DNA from: Candidatus Agathobaculum intestinipullorum | GTDB taxonomy: Bacteria; Bacillota; Clostridia; Oscillospirales; Butyricicoccaceae | NCBI GenBank assembly: GCA_019117485.1 | Contig: DWZQ01000038.1 | Coordinates: 62,001-126,000 of the forward strand | Length of the DNA: 64,000 nt | Reading direction: 5' to 3' | Shown: one piece after another, positions 17,384-26,103 of the stretch | How the letters are laid out: the number at the start of each line of letters is the position of its first letter | How positions within the stretch are numbered: the first letter of the stretch is position 1 | Notes under the pieces: generated by a model | The model's database searches: none | What the model was told of the DNA's origin: nothing | What the model saw: the letters and a program-made list of their open reading frames with translations, nothing else | Made by a program: the position numbers and the translations under genes

Positions 17384-19537
17384 ATGAAAAAGATAGAGAC
17401 GATTTTATCGATTGGCATCATTTTCAAAAATGAAATACGGTGTTTGGAACGGTGCGTCAAATCGCTGCAGACGCTTCGGGAAACCCTGCCATGCCAACTG
17501 GTGATGGCGGATACCGGTTCGGAGGACGGCAGCCGTGATATCGCCGCGAAGTACGCGGATGCTTTTTTCGATTTCCCGTGGATTGATGACTTCTCTGCGG
17601 CGCGCAACGCGGTACTTGACCGGTGCACGGGTGTGTGGTTCATGTGGCTGGATGCCGATGAATGGCTGGATGAGAACATCACAGAATTGGTGGAATTTCT
17701 GGAAAATCCGCAAAACTGGAACCGGTATGGTTCTGCTTATCTGACCATCCGCAATTACGGCACGGAAGCCATGCGGGATTACAGCGACTTTTACACTTGC
17801 CGCCTGTTCCGTAACGATCAGGGCATCCGGTTTGAAGGCGCAATTCATGAGCATCTGTCGAAAAATGCCGGTTTGGGGTATCCGTTCGGGCAGACGATCC
17901 TGCACCATGATGGCTATATCGGCTTTGGCGGTGAAAAGGGCAAGGCAAAGCGGAAGCGCAACATGGATTTGCTGGAAAAAGCATTGGAGCAGGACCCGGA
18001 TAACTTGCTGCTTTTGATACAGTGCATCGACAGCAGTCTACGGGCTGAAGAGTACGTCAAGCGCGCTGTGGAGGGGGTAGAGAACAAACTCCCCGGATGG
18101 GAGCGCTACGGCCCGGTGATTTACCGCGCGGCGGTCAGCGCTTCCATGAAGCAGGAGCCGGAAGAGCGGGAGAGCTGCTTCCAGCGGGCAAGGGAGCTGT
18201 TCCCAAACTCCCCCTTTATCCGCATTGATGTGGCATATCTTCAATTTTTCACATATAGCAAGGCAAAAAGGTATGCAGATGCAATCCGCTGCGGTGAGGG
18301 GTATTTACAAGCTGTAACAGAGTATCATAACAAGCAAATCGACCCGAAGTCGATGGTAGGCGGTTCCTTGTCTATGGTTTCAAGTAACCGCGAAGCACAG
18401 GTGCGTGTCTATCTGGCAGAAGCATATTTTCAGGAAAAACAATATGAAAAAGCCACCGCGCTGATAGACACATTGGATGCCGATGCGCTGGAGCCGGGTA
18501 CAGAGAAAGTGGCATTTAGCATCATCATGAACCTGCACTGTCAAAGTGGTTTGGACATGGGGGGCTGCATGCTATCGTTTTGGAACAAGATTTCCAATAG
18601 CGCAGAAGCGAAAAAACTGCTAAAAACCTTCCAAACACTTGCCGCACACTGTTTTACACCTGAGAAGCGGAATGCAGAAGAAAAAGTGGGGTATCGTCAC
18701 AGCTATACGGCCTTTCTCCCCATGGCAGGCAAATGCGAAATTGGCAATGCCGCCGCCCTGTTACATGAGACGGATGGACATGCGTTAACAAAGCAGCTGT
18801 CAGAAATAGAGAATTGGAATCAAGTATCCATTTATGCCATTGCACATGCCTTGGAACATGGCGCACAGTATCCTTTGCCGGATAGAACCGTGACAATTGA
18901 AGAATTGGATACGCTGGCAAGCCGATTGAGGCGTGTAAAAGGGGCTGCCGCATCACTGCTGCACAAAGCCGTCGCAGAAGATCTGAGCAGTTGGCCGAAG
19001 CTTGCTTGGGCGCGGTCGTTGGCTTTGTCTGCCGTTTTAGGCTTTGATTGGGCGGATGAAACTGCCGGTGCACAGGAGATGGTTTATAGCGAGGTTGAGG
19101 GGGAACAACTGCTCCGCACCTTTGCACGGCTGGAAGAGATGTTTATCAGCCGCTGTTATACCGAAGAAATGCGCCAAGGGGATGCATTCTGGATGCTTCC
19201 GCCTATGCATCGGTTTGGCTGTTACTGTGCAAAAGCGTTTCAGGCAAAAGATAGCGGACAAGACGAGGCATACATTGCTATCCTGCGGGAGATCTTGCAG
19301 ATCGCACCACAAACGAAGCAAATCGTGCAGTTTTTATTTGCAAATGCAGAGCATGAACAGCAGCAAGCGCGATCGGTAGAACTGCTGGAGATGGCCGACC
19401 AGATCCGCAAGGTTTTGGAACAGTATCCTGCCGATCATCCGGCGGTAGCAGCAATTAAACAAAGCGAAGCCTATCAGAAGGTCGCTTATCTGATTGAGGG
19501 CACGGAAAGCACCGCTTGGAATGAATGGGTGCAATGA
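17384..19537 (+). CDS. family 2 glycosyltransferase with long TPR-like tail, probable flagellin glycosyltransferase
   Basis: This 717-aa protein has a GT-A domain (residues 1-230) with MADTGSEDGS for nucleotide-sugar binding and WLDADE carrying the metal-binding DxD. The remaining 480 residues are helical and TPR-like, a layout shared with SunS-type and flagellin-modifying glycosyltransferases. Its position directly downstream of flagellin suggests that it glycosylates the filament; the sugar is unknown. The ATG at 17384 follows GGGGAG. Base composition is AT-richer than in the housekeeping genes. Confidence 0.8.
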   Translation: MKKIETILSIGIIFKNEIRCLERCVKSLQTLRETLPCQLVMADTGSEDGSRDIAAKYADAFFDFPWIDDFSAARNAVLDRCTGVWFMWLDADEWLDENITELVEFLENPQNWNRYGSAYLTIRNYGTEAMRDYSDFYTCRLFRNDQGIRFEGAIHEHLSKNAGLGYPFGQTILHHDGYIGFGGEKGKAKRKRNMDLLEKALEQDPDNLLLLIQCIDSSLRAEEYVKRAVEGVENKLPGWERYGPVIYRAAVSASMKQEPEERESCFQRARELFPNSPFIRIDVAYLQFFTYSKAKRYADAIRCGEGYLQAVTEYHNKQIDPKSMVGGSLSMVSSNREAQVRVYLAEAYFQEKQYEKATALIDTLDADALEPGTEKVAFSIIMNLHCQSGLDMGGCMLSFWNKISNSAEAKKLLKTFQTLAAHCFTPEKRNAEEKVGYRHSYTAFLPMAGKCEIGNAAALLHETDGHALTKQLSEIENWNQVSIYAIAHALEHGAQYPLPDRTVTIEELDTLASRLRRVKGAAASLLHKAVAEDLSSWPKLAWARSLALSAVLGFDWADETAGAQEMVYSEVEGEQLLRTFARLEEMFISRCYTEEMRQGDAFWMLPPMHRFGCYCAKAFQAKDSGQDEAYIAILREILQIAPQTKQIVQFLFANAEHEQQQARSVELLEMADQIRKVLEQYPADHPAVAAIKQSEAYQKVAYLIEGTESTAWNEWVQ

Positions 19538-19605
19538 TTGGTTGCAGCGCCGCATCATTCGGCAAGAGCAGTGGATGGATACGTTGCATATCAATGGAGG
19601 TACAT

Positions 19606-22599
19606 ATGGAGTTAATCAGTATCATTATCGTGGCGAATGAAGACGTGCAGGGGCTATGTACGACGATTGACGCGTTATTGCGGCAAACCTATGGCAATTT
19701 GGAAATCCTTGTGGTCGATCGCATGGATAACACGGATATACTGGAATCTTTGGCGCTGCGATACGGTATGGAACCCGCGTTGCGCTATGTGGCGATGCCT
19801 GCACAATCCAGCTATGGGGTTTTGGTCAATGCAGCGGTAAATATGGCGCGCGGCAATTATATTGCTGTTGAAAATCCAACAGATGTTGCGCATCCCGAGT
19901 TTTGCGAGCGGGCAATGCGCTTGATGCAACGCGCATCCAGTGGCTGGTGCTATTGTGCAGGGCAAATATCCGATACCGATTTACAAATGCCGCCAGATTC
20001 TTGGCCAGCTTATAAAAAGCAGGGATTTATTTTCCCTGATCTGCTGCTGTGCCCACAAATATGTTCTTCTACTGTTGTGTGCGCCCGAAAACTCTTCGAA
20101 CAAGTCGGCGGGTATGATGAAGATCTGACGAATTATAGCGAGTATGAATTCCTTTTGAAATTGGCGCAGGCCGCGCCTGCAATGTATATAGATCGTCCGC
20201 TGGTACAATTGAGCAAGGACCCTAAACCGGCATTAAAGGAAACATTGCTGGCACGCTGTTATGTTTTGAGCCGTTATTGCCAGTGGATCGAAAAAATGCA
20301 GCTCAAGCAAGAATTGATAGAGCAATTGATGTGGGATATCGATCAGTGCGGCGCAGTAGAGGAAACATCCTGTTATATGGATATCTTGCGTGAGGATGCC
20401 GGATATCGTGCGGCTATGGATGCGTACACACAGCGGTATCATCCACCTCGCCAAATGGTGTTATCCCAGCGGGATAATGTATCAGGGGTAGTAAATTGCG
20501 TAGGTTGCGGAAGTTGTGTGCATCATTGCCCACATCAGGCCATTCGCATGGACTATCAGGAAGAAGGGTTTCTTTACCCCAAGATTGATGCAGCGCGCTG
20601 CATCAATTGTGGGCTATGTTTGCAGGTCTGTCCCACACAAATTACCTTTTCTACAACGCCGATTCCGACCCAATGCTACGCCGTACAGGCATCAAAATCC
20701 ATTCGGATGCAGTCCTCGTCGGGTGGTGTTTTTACGCTGTTGGCGCAGCATATCTTGTCTCAGGGGGGATATGTGTCCGGCGCCGTGTATGATGAAAAAT
20801 TCCATATACGGCATATTGTCGGCAATCAGGAAAAGGATATGCAGGCGATGCGTTCCTCTAAGTATGCGCAGAGCGATACAAGGGAGATTTATCCGCAAAT
20901 CTTGGCGCTGTTGGAATCGGGAAAGACGGTGCTTTTTACCGGCTGCGCGTGTCAAATTGCAGGTTTGCGGGCATTCCTCAAAAAATCTTATGACAATTTA
21001 TATACAGTGGATGTCATATGCCACGGTGTGCCATCCCCGTTGGTATTGGAATCGCGCCTGAAAGAATTCACGCAGGAATACGGGGAACTGGCGCAGGTGG
21101 ATTTCAGAAACAAATCTGCGATTGGATGGTTTGGTAATTTGTGCCTTTGGTTCAAGAACGGAACTACATACATCCCCAAACAATGGGATTGCTACTATAC
21201 CTGCTTTGTAAACAATTGGATTCTGCGGGAGAGTTGCTATCAATGTGAATTTAAGGGGGAGAAATACAGTGATCTGACCATGGCGGACTTCTGGGGGATC
21301 CAGTCGCTTGCGCCCGGTTTCGAAGACGGCGCGGGAACTTCCTATTTGACGGTCAACAGCGCAAAGGGGCAACAACTGTTTGAATCCATTTTGCCACAGC
21401 TTGAAAAATGTAAGCAATTTGGAAAAGAAGCGGTTCCGATTTTAGAAGCGGCCAACCCAAACCTACGAAATAGTGTTGCGCGGCCCGCTATTCGGGATTA
21501 CTTTTTTGCGCAGTGGAAGAAAACGCCGGACCGACTGATGCTGACCTTGCAGAAGATGTACAGCAAGCTGCATTTTGATGTGGGGCTGGTTCTGTTTTGG
21601 GGGCCGAATCATGGAAATGCGCTGACGAACTATGCTTTGTATTGTGCCGTGTCCGGTATCACAAGTGTTTTGGCGATTGACAATTGTATATCTCGCCCCA
21701 CAGGGCGGTTTGCGGCTTTTGCCAAAAAACATTATGTGCGCAGCTCTGACTATCTGCCGCAGAGGGCTTTTGGGATGCTGTCGGACATTTGCTCTACGCT
21801 TGTGGTTGGTTCCGATCAAACATGGAATAAACGGTTCGCACGAAGCCTATCCGCAGGGAAGTATTTTCAACTGGACTTTGCAAAAGATTCAGTAAGGAAA
21901 GTAGCGTATAGCGCATCTTTTGGCAATATCGAAAATGCGCCGCCCGCAGATGGATACAAAGAACTGTATCAGCGTTTTGATAAAATAGGAATGCGGGAAC
22001 AGAGCGGCGCCGAGTTGTGCAAATCACGCTATGGTGTACAGGCCGATTTTGTTTTGGATCCGGTTTTTTTGCTGGAGCCGCATGAATATGAAAAGCTGGC
22101 CCTACAAGCTGCTGCACACGAGGAAGAACCGTTCATCTTTACCTATTTTCTTTTCCCCAATGAGCAAACGAAAAAGGTTTGTCAAGCCATCCAAAGGAAA
22201 CTCGGCGGCATCAAGATGCTGCATACCACGCAGGGAAATTGGGAGACGCGGGACGACTACCGGCATTTATATCAATTTGATCATTTTTTGCATGATGTTT
22301 CGGTAGAGGACTGGCTCTATTATATTCGCAATGCAGCGTATGTGATTACAGACTCTTTCCATGCCACTTGCTTTTCTCTGTTTTTCCATAAAAAATTTAT
22401 GACCATTGCGCATGCAGTGACCGACCGTTTTGCCACACTGACGCAGTGGGGCGATGTAGCATCACATGTAGGGAAAAGTTTGACACCCGAATTTATCGAG
22501 CAGTGCTTGCAGCCACTGGACTATGCTACGGTAGATGCAATTCTGGCCAAAGAGCGGCAGCGCTGCATGACATGGTTAAAAAACGCGATCAAAGCATAG
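19606..22599 (+). CDS. three-domain fusion: glycosyltransferase-like / F420-dehydrogenase beta-like / polysaccharide pyruvyl transferase
   Basis: This 997-aa protein joins a GT2-like domain (1-270; the usual DxD is replaced by VENPTD) to two 4Fe-4S clusters (CVGCGSCVHHCP and CINCGLCLQVCP, about 297-345), an FrhB/FdhB-type flavin domain (to about 650) and a polysaccharide pyruvyl transferase domain (655-997, FWGPNHGNALTNYALY, VVGSDQTWN, DSFHATCFSLFF). FrhB-pyruvyl transferase fusions are known from glycan loci, where they are thought to make pyruvylated or oxidised sugars; the added GT2-like domain is less usual. The ATG at 19606 follows GGAGG by 5 bp. It lies 68 bp after the preceding glycosyltransferase gene, so the two are probably co-transcribed. 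Confidence 0.82.
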   Translation: MELISIIIVANEDVQGLCTTIDALLRQTYGNLEILVVDRMDNTDILESLALRYGMEPALRYVAMPAQSSYGVLVNAAVNMARGNYIAVENPTDVAHPEFCERAMRLMQRASSGWCYCAGQISDTDLQMPPDSWPAYKKQGFIFPDLLLCPQICSSTVVCARKLFEQVGGYDEDLTNYSEYEFLLKLAQAAPAMYIDRPLVQLSKDPKPALKETLLARCYVLSRYCQWIEKMQLKQELIEQLMWDIDQCGAVEETSCYMDILREDAGYRAAMDAYTQRYHPPRQMVLSQRDNVSGVVNCVGCGSCVHHCPHQAIRMDYQEEGFLYPKIDAARCINCGLCLQVCPTQITFSTTPIPTQCYAVQASKSIRMQSSSGGVFTLLAQHILSQGGYVSGAVYDEKFHIRHIVGNQEKDMQAMRSSKYAQSDTREIYPQILALLESGKTVLFTGCACQIAGLRAFLKKSYDNLYTVDVICHGVPSPLVLESRLKEFTQEYGELAQVDFRNKSAIGWFGNLCLWFKNGTTYIPKQWDCYYTCFVNNWILRESCYQCEFKGEKYSDLTMADFWGIQSLAPGFEDGAGTSYLTVNSAKGQQLFESILPQLEKCKQFGKEAVPILEAANPNLRNSVARPAIRDYFFAQWKKTPDRLMLTLQKMYSKLHFDVGLVLFWGPNHGNALTNYALYCAVSGITSVLAIDNCISRPTGRFAAFAKKHYVRSSDYLPQRAFGMLSDICSTLVVGSDQTWNKRFARSLSAGKYFQLDFAKDSVRKVAYSASFGNIENAPPADGYKELYQRFDKIGMREQSGAELCKSRYGVQADFVLDPVFLLEPHEYEKLALQAAAHEEEPFIFTYFLFPNEQTKKVCQAIQRKLGGIKMLHTTQGNWETRDDYRHLYQFDHFLHDVSVEDWLYYIRNAAYVITDSFHATCFSLFFHKKFMTIAHAVTDRFATLTQWGDVASHVGKSLTPEFIEQCLQPLDYATVDAILAKERQRCMTWLKNAIKA

Positions 22600-22623
22600 A
22601 TGTACGTTGTAGCGTAATCAGAG

Positions 22624-22659
22624 AAAAAGGCGTGCCGCTGGAATGCGGTACGCCTTTTT
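22624..22659 (+). terminator. intrinsic terminator after the fusion gene
   Basis: A 15-bp stem AAAAAGGCGTGCCGC / GCGGTACGCCTTTTT with one G/T wobble and a 6-nt loop. It can serve both converging genes. Confidence 0.85.
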
Positions 22660-22686
22660 CTATGATTTATGGAAGTATATGGCCTA

Positions 22687-25560
22687 CTAATGGGCGGTGT
22701 GTGGGTGACTTTTTGTGCAGAACTTCTTCTGAAATTCTGCTACGGGGATGGGCTCGCTGTAATAGTATCCTTGGCCGTAATCACAGTTCATGGAGCGGAT
22801 CATATTTTCGCTTTCCTTGGTTTCCACGCCTTCTACAACTGTCCGCATACCGAGCTTTTTCGCAAGTGCAAGAATAGAAGCCAGCACTTCACGCTGCGCG
22901 CCGTTATGCTCGTTGATGATATCGGATAGAAACAGTCTGTCCAGCTTCAGTTCGTCAATTTTCAGCTTTCCAAGGGTATTCAGGGAGGAATAGCCGCTGC
23001 CGAAATCATCCATGGAGACATGGAAGCCTGCGTCATTTAGCTTTTGGATCGTATTGTTCAACGCTGCGATGTTTTCAAAGGCGAGCCCCTCCAGGATTTC
23101 CAAAGTGATATACTGTGGGGGGATATTGTACTTTTGCGTAATGGACAGGAGTTGATCCGCATAATCCTCCTTGACAAACAGTGATTTTGTCTGGTTGATG
23201 GCAATCACAACGGGGGATAATCCGGCATCTATCCATTTGCGTAATGTCCGGCAAACCTGTTCAACCATGTACAAATCCAGTTGCATGCAGAATCCATTTT
23301 CCTCAAAAAGCGGAATGAACTGATCAGGATAAATCATGCCGTGCCCTTTGGGTTGCCAACGCACCAAGGCTTCCGCCTGGTCAATACGTCCTGTCTGGAG
23401 GTTCATTTGGGGTTGCAAATAGAGTTCGTACTCCTCCTGATAGAGTGCGGATCGCATGTGCGTTTCAATGTAATAACGCAACTGTTCATCACGATACAGG
23501 GTGTCATCAAAGATATATACTTGCTGATTGTTCACCTGCTTTGTATGCGCCAAAGCAATCATCATATAGCTGATGTTAAGGGAAACACAATAGGGAGATG
23601 GAGAATCCGCAACAAAAACAGCCCCGGAATATAGCGACAGGGGATGTCCGTCCAACGCAACGGTAACGGTTGTGATAATTTTGGAAAACATGGCATTTGT
23701 GCGGGAAATCAGCGCATCTGCACTTTGCTCCTTGAGCGCTAGATAGAACAAATCCGCAGATGGCCTGCAAAAAAACTCGTCTTCGTGTATGCCGGTCTCC
23801 AGAACGGACTTAATATCGCATAGCATATCATCCGCGCGTTTGATACCGTAGGTGTCATTGATGTACTTGAAGCCGCGGATATTAAAGGCTACGAGCGCTA
23901 TTTTTTCGTGGTCTTCACAACGATCTTCTAACAGTTTGCGGAAATAAGTTTCGTTGTATGCGCCTGTAATGCGGTCACACATAGTCAAATGCATGAGATG
24001 ATTTTCTGTAAGCAACGCATTGTACGCGATATGTTTGCTTCGCATATAAATCAGCAATGCAGCGACTACGACAATCAGCACAAGGGAATAGATCAGGATG
24101 AGCGGACGATGAACCAACAACCATTCTGGAAGGGTATAATCGATGGTCGTACCGGAATACCGATAGAGCATCTCCTGCTTGGTTTCATTGCTGATAGAAC
24201 TGGCATATTGATTTAAAATGGATATAAACTCCTGCGGAATATGTTTGCCCACGCCGATCGAGTACGAACAATTTTTGATATTCGCCCAGTCTACGACGAT
24301 ATCATCATAGATAACTTCTTTGCGGAGATAGTATGATAGCGAATAGTAATCTGCCCGCATGGCATATTCTGAATCGGCTTGGAGATCGCTTAAGGCCGAC
24401 TCGGTGTCGAGACGGAATTCCAGATCAGACGTATGTTCATGCGGGGCGGGATTGGTACAGGCAGTTACGCTAAAACTATTGAAAAACGGGGCGGTGAATC
24501 GGACATTTGCAGGGGAAGTCTGCATAGAATTGGTTACAATGCACCCGAGCATATCCGCTTGGCCGTTTTCCAGCATATTAAGAGCTTCTTCGTAGGAGTT
24601 GGCGATAACTGTTTCGTATTGCAGCCCGGTAATATCGGCAAATCGTTTTAGATATTCCACAACAAACCCGGTCAATTTACCATCTTCCATATATTGAAAT
24701 GGGGCATCGCCATCAATAAACACGACTTTCAAGGTTCCCAGCGAATTGATATATTCAAGGTGCGCATCGGACATCTGAAACGAATCGGTATGCCGAAAAT
24801 GCAGGTTGTACAATTCGGTTTGCGAGTTGGGATGGGTGCTGTTCAATCCCGACATGGCAGTATTGAGTTCTTGCAGCAACTGCATATTGTTGAGGGAAAG
24901 GGCAAAATAATAGGGGGCTGGTGAGAACCGGCCTATGATACGAAGCGTATCAGGCAGGGAAATATCGGATTGGATCACAGCGTCTGCCTGACCGTTCTGT
25001 ACTGCTTGCAACATGTCGGAGTAACTATCGTATTGTTGCAACTCGTAGGTGAACTCGTTGACGGTAGCATAATATGCAAACTGCGATATTTGCGTTTGAT
25101 TGCCCGAGTAGGCTGCAACACGGATGCCGTTCCAGCCGGAAAAATCTCCTTCAATCCAAAGGGGACTGTCCGTTGGCACGGCCAGTACAGTATATCTGGT
25201 GCCATAACTGTAATTGGGGTAAAGGAACATATCTTCCAACGCGGCGTTCCGGTTCATCGTGCCCAGCATATCTATCTCGCCGGTTTGCAGCATGGACATG
25301 AGCGTTTCCAATTGCGTATCCGAATCGCCATCTACTTGTACATACTCGATATTCCAATTGGTAAAGGATGTAAGCTGGTTTATGTAATCCACCAGATATC
25401 CTGCATACTCACCGTGCTCGTCGATATAGGAGGTGCCGGCCAGTATGGGAAAACCAACCCGTACCACATCCGTTGTCTGTTCAAACGCCGCAGCGTGAAA
25501 ATTTCCGCACATGCATAGAATGAGGCCAATGAGCAATAGCGCTTTGCTGAGATATTTCAT
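22687..25560 (-). CDS. membrane c-di-GMP phosphodiesterase with two periplasmic-binding-type sensor domains
   Basis: This 957-aa signalling protein has a signal peptide (MKYLSKALLLIGLILC...), two type-3 solute-binding domains outside the membrane (about 30-260 and 270-490), one membrane helix near 505, a GGDEF domain (545-690) and an EAL domain (705-945). The GGDEF signature is degenerate (RPSADLF), so cyclase activity is unlikely. The EAL domain keeps EALVRW, DDFGSGYSSL, EGVET and QGYYYSEP, so c-di-GMP hydrolysis is expected. It may adjust motility to external amino acids or similar ligands, fitting its place beside flagellin. The start at 25560 is chosen because GGTGG lies 8 bp upstream; ATG 25566 is too close to that site. 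Confidence 0.85.
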   Translation of the reverse strand: MKYLSKALLLIGLILCMCGNFHAAAFEQTTDVVRVGFPILAGTSYIDEHGEYAGYLVDYINQLTSFTNWNIEYVQVDGDSDTQLETLMSMLQTGEIDMLGTMNRNAALEDMFLYPNYSYGTRYTVLAVPTDSPLWIEGDFSGWNGIRVAAYSGNQTQISQFAYYATVNEFTYELQQYDSYSDMLQAVQNGQADAVIQSDISLPDTLRIIGRFSPAPYYFALSLNNMQLLQELNTAMSGLNSTHPNSQTELYNLHFRHTDSFQMSDAHLEYINSLGTLKVVFIDGDAPFQYMEDGKLTGFVVEYLKRFADITGLQYETVIANSYEEALNMLENGQADMLGCIVTNSMQTSPANVRFTAPFFNSFSVTACTNPAPHEHTSDLEFRLDTESALSDLQADSEYAMRADYYSLSYYLRKEVIYDDIVVDWANIKNCSYSIGVGKHIPQEFISILNQYASSISNETKQEMLYRYSGTTIDYTLPEWLLVHRPLILIYSLVLIVVVAALLIYMRSKHIAYNALLTENHLMHLTMCDRITGAYNETYFRKLLEDRCEDHEKIALVAFNIRGFKYINDTYGIKRADDMLCDIKSVLETGIHEDEFFCRPSADLFYLALKEQSADALISRTNAMFSKIITTVTVALDGHPLSLYSGAVFVADSPSPYCVSLNISYMMIALAHTKQVNNQQVYIFDDTLYRDEQLRYYIETHMRSALYQEEYELYLQPQMNLQTGRIDQAEALVRWQPKGHGMIYPDQFIPLFEENGFCMQLDLYMVEQVCRTLRKWIDAGLSPVVIAINQTKSLFVKEDYADQLLSITQKYNIPPQYITLEILEGLAFENIAALNNTIQKLNDAGFHVSMDDFGSGYSSLNTLGKLKIDELKLDRLFLSDIINEHNGAQREVLASILALAKKLGMRTVVEGVETKESENMIRSMNCDYGQGYYYSEPIPVAEFQKKFCTKSHPHTAH

Positions 25561-25898
25561 TTTCATGTCCACCCATCTTTCACTTTCTGCTGCGGAGAAT
25601 GCCACGTTCTGGTCAATCGTGCCAAGGCTGTCAGGGAAATAGGGGTGGTATCCGATTATGCAAAAGCGCTAAGGCTATACCGCGCAGATTCTTTGACAAA
25701 CTGTGCGATGCAGCCCTAAAATTTTCCCATTTCTCTATATGTAATATATTACTCCCTTTCTGAGAAAAAGCAAAGAATTTCTCAGCGTGCAAAGAATAGT
25801 CTTATTATGGATATATCTGGTTGGCGTGGGGGCAGCGTGCGGTCTACATACGGATTGTGTTGCCGGGCGCATAATTGGGATTAGTCGGCAAAAAAATG
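25561..25898. other. intergenic, AT-rich
   Basis: No gene seen. It separates the divergent EAL-protein and ktrB transcription units and must contain the EAL-gene promoter, which I could not place with confidence. Confidence 0.4.
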
Positions 25899-25968
25899 TT
25901 GACTTGAATGCCACTGGGGCGTATGCTATACTTACTTTAATTCTACACCACTATAAATAGGCTATAAT
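25899..25968 (+). promoter_or_regulatory. ktrB upstream promoters
   Basis: TTGACT (25899-25904) and TATGCT (25922-25927) are spaced by 17 bp. A second -10, TATAAT at 25963-25968, has only a poor -35. Confidence 0.45.
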
Positions 25969-25974
25969 GATGAT

Positions 25975-26074
25975 AGTTTTTGTATGGGATGGAAAGGCGT
26001 CCGTTAAAAACGGAAAACCGGCGCAGAGCAATAAGAACGCCTGATGAAGCCTGAACGGAAGCGTTCAGGCTTTT
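25975..26074 (+). promoter_or_regulatory. riboswitch-like leader with terminator before ktrB
   Basis: The leader can form a closing stem AGGCGT (25995-26000)/ACGCCT (26037-26042) around hairpin CCGTT/AACGG (26001-26013), followed at once by an 11-bp terminator AAGCCTGAACG/CGTTCAGGCTT (26047-26072) and T-run 30 bp before the ktrB start. GAACGC and GCCTGA of the closing-stem side also pair with the terminator's 3' strand, so the two folds exclude each other. It does not match the c-di-AMP (ydaO) riboswitch of other ktr genes or any other class I know. Confidence 0.5.
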
Positions 26075-26103
26075 GGCATTACACAAAAGGGGAGGATGAA
26101 CAA

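Noticed and set aside
25975..26074. c-di-AMP (ydaO) or fluoride riboswitch before ktrB
   Set aside because: The conserved sequence blocks of these classes are absent, so only an unnamed riboswitch-like leader is reported.
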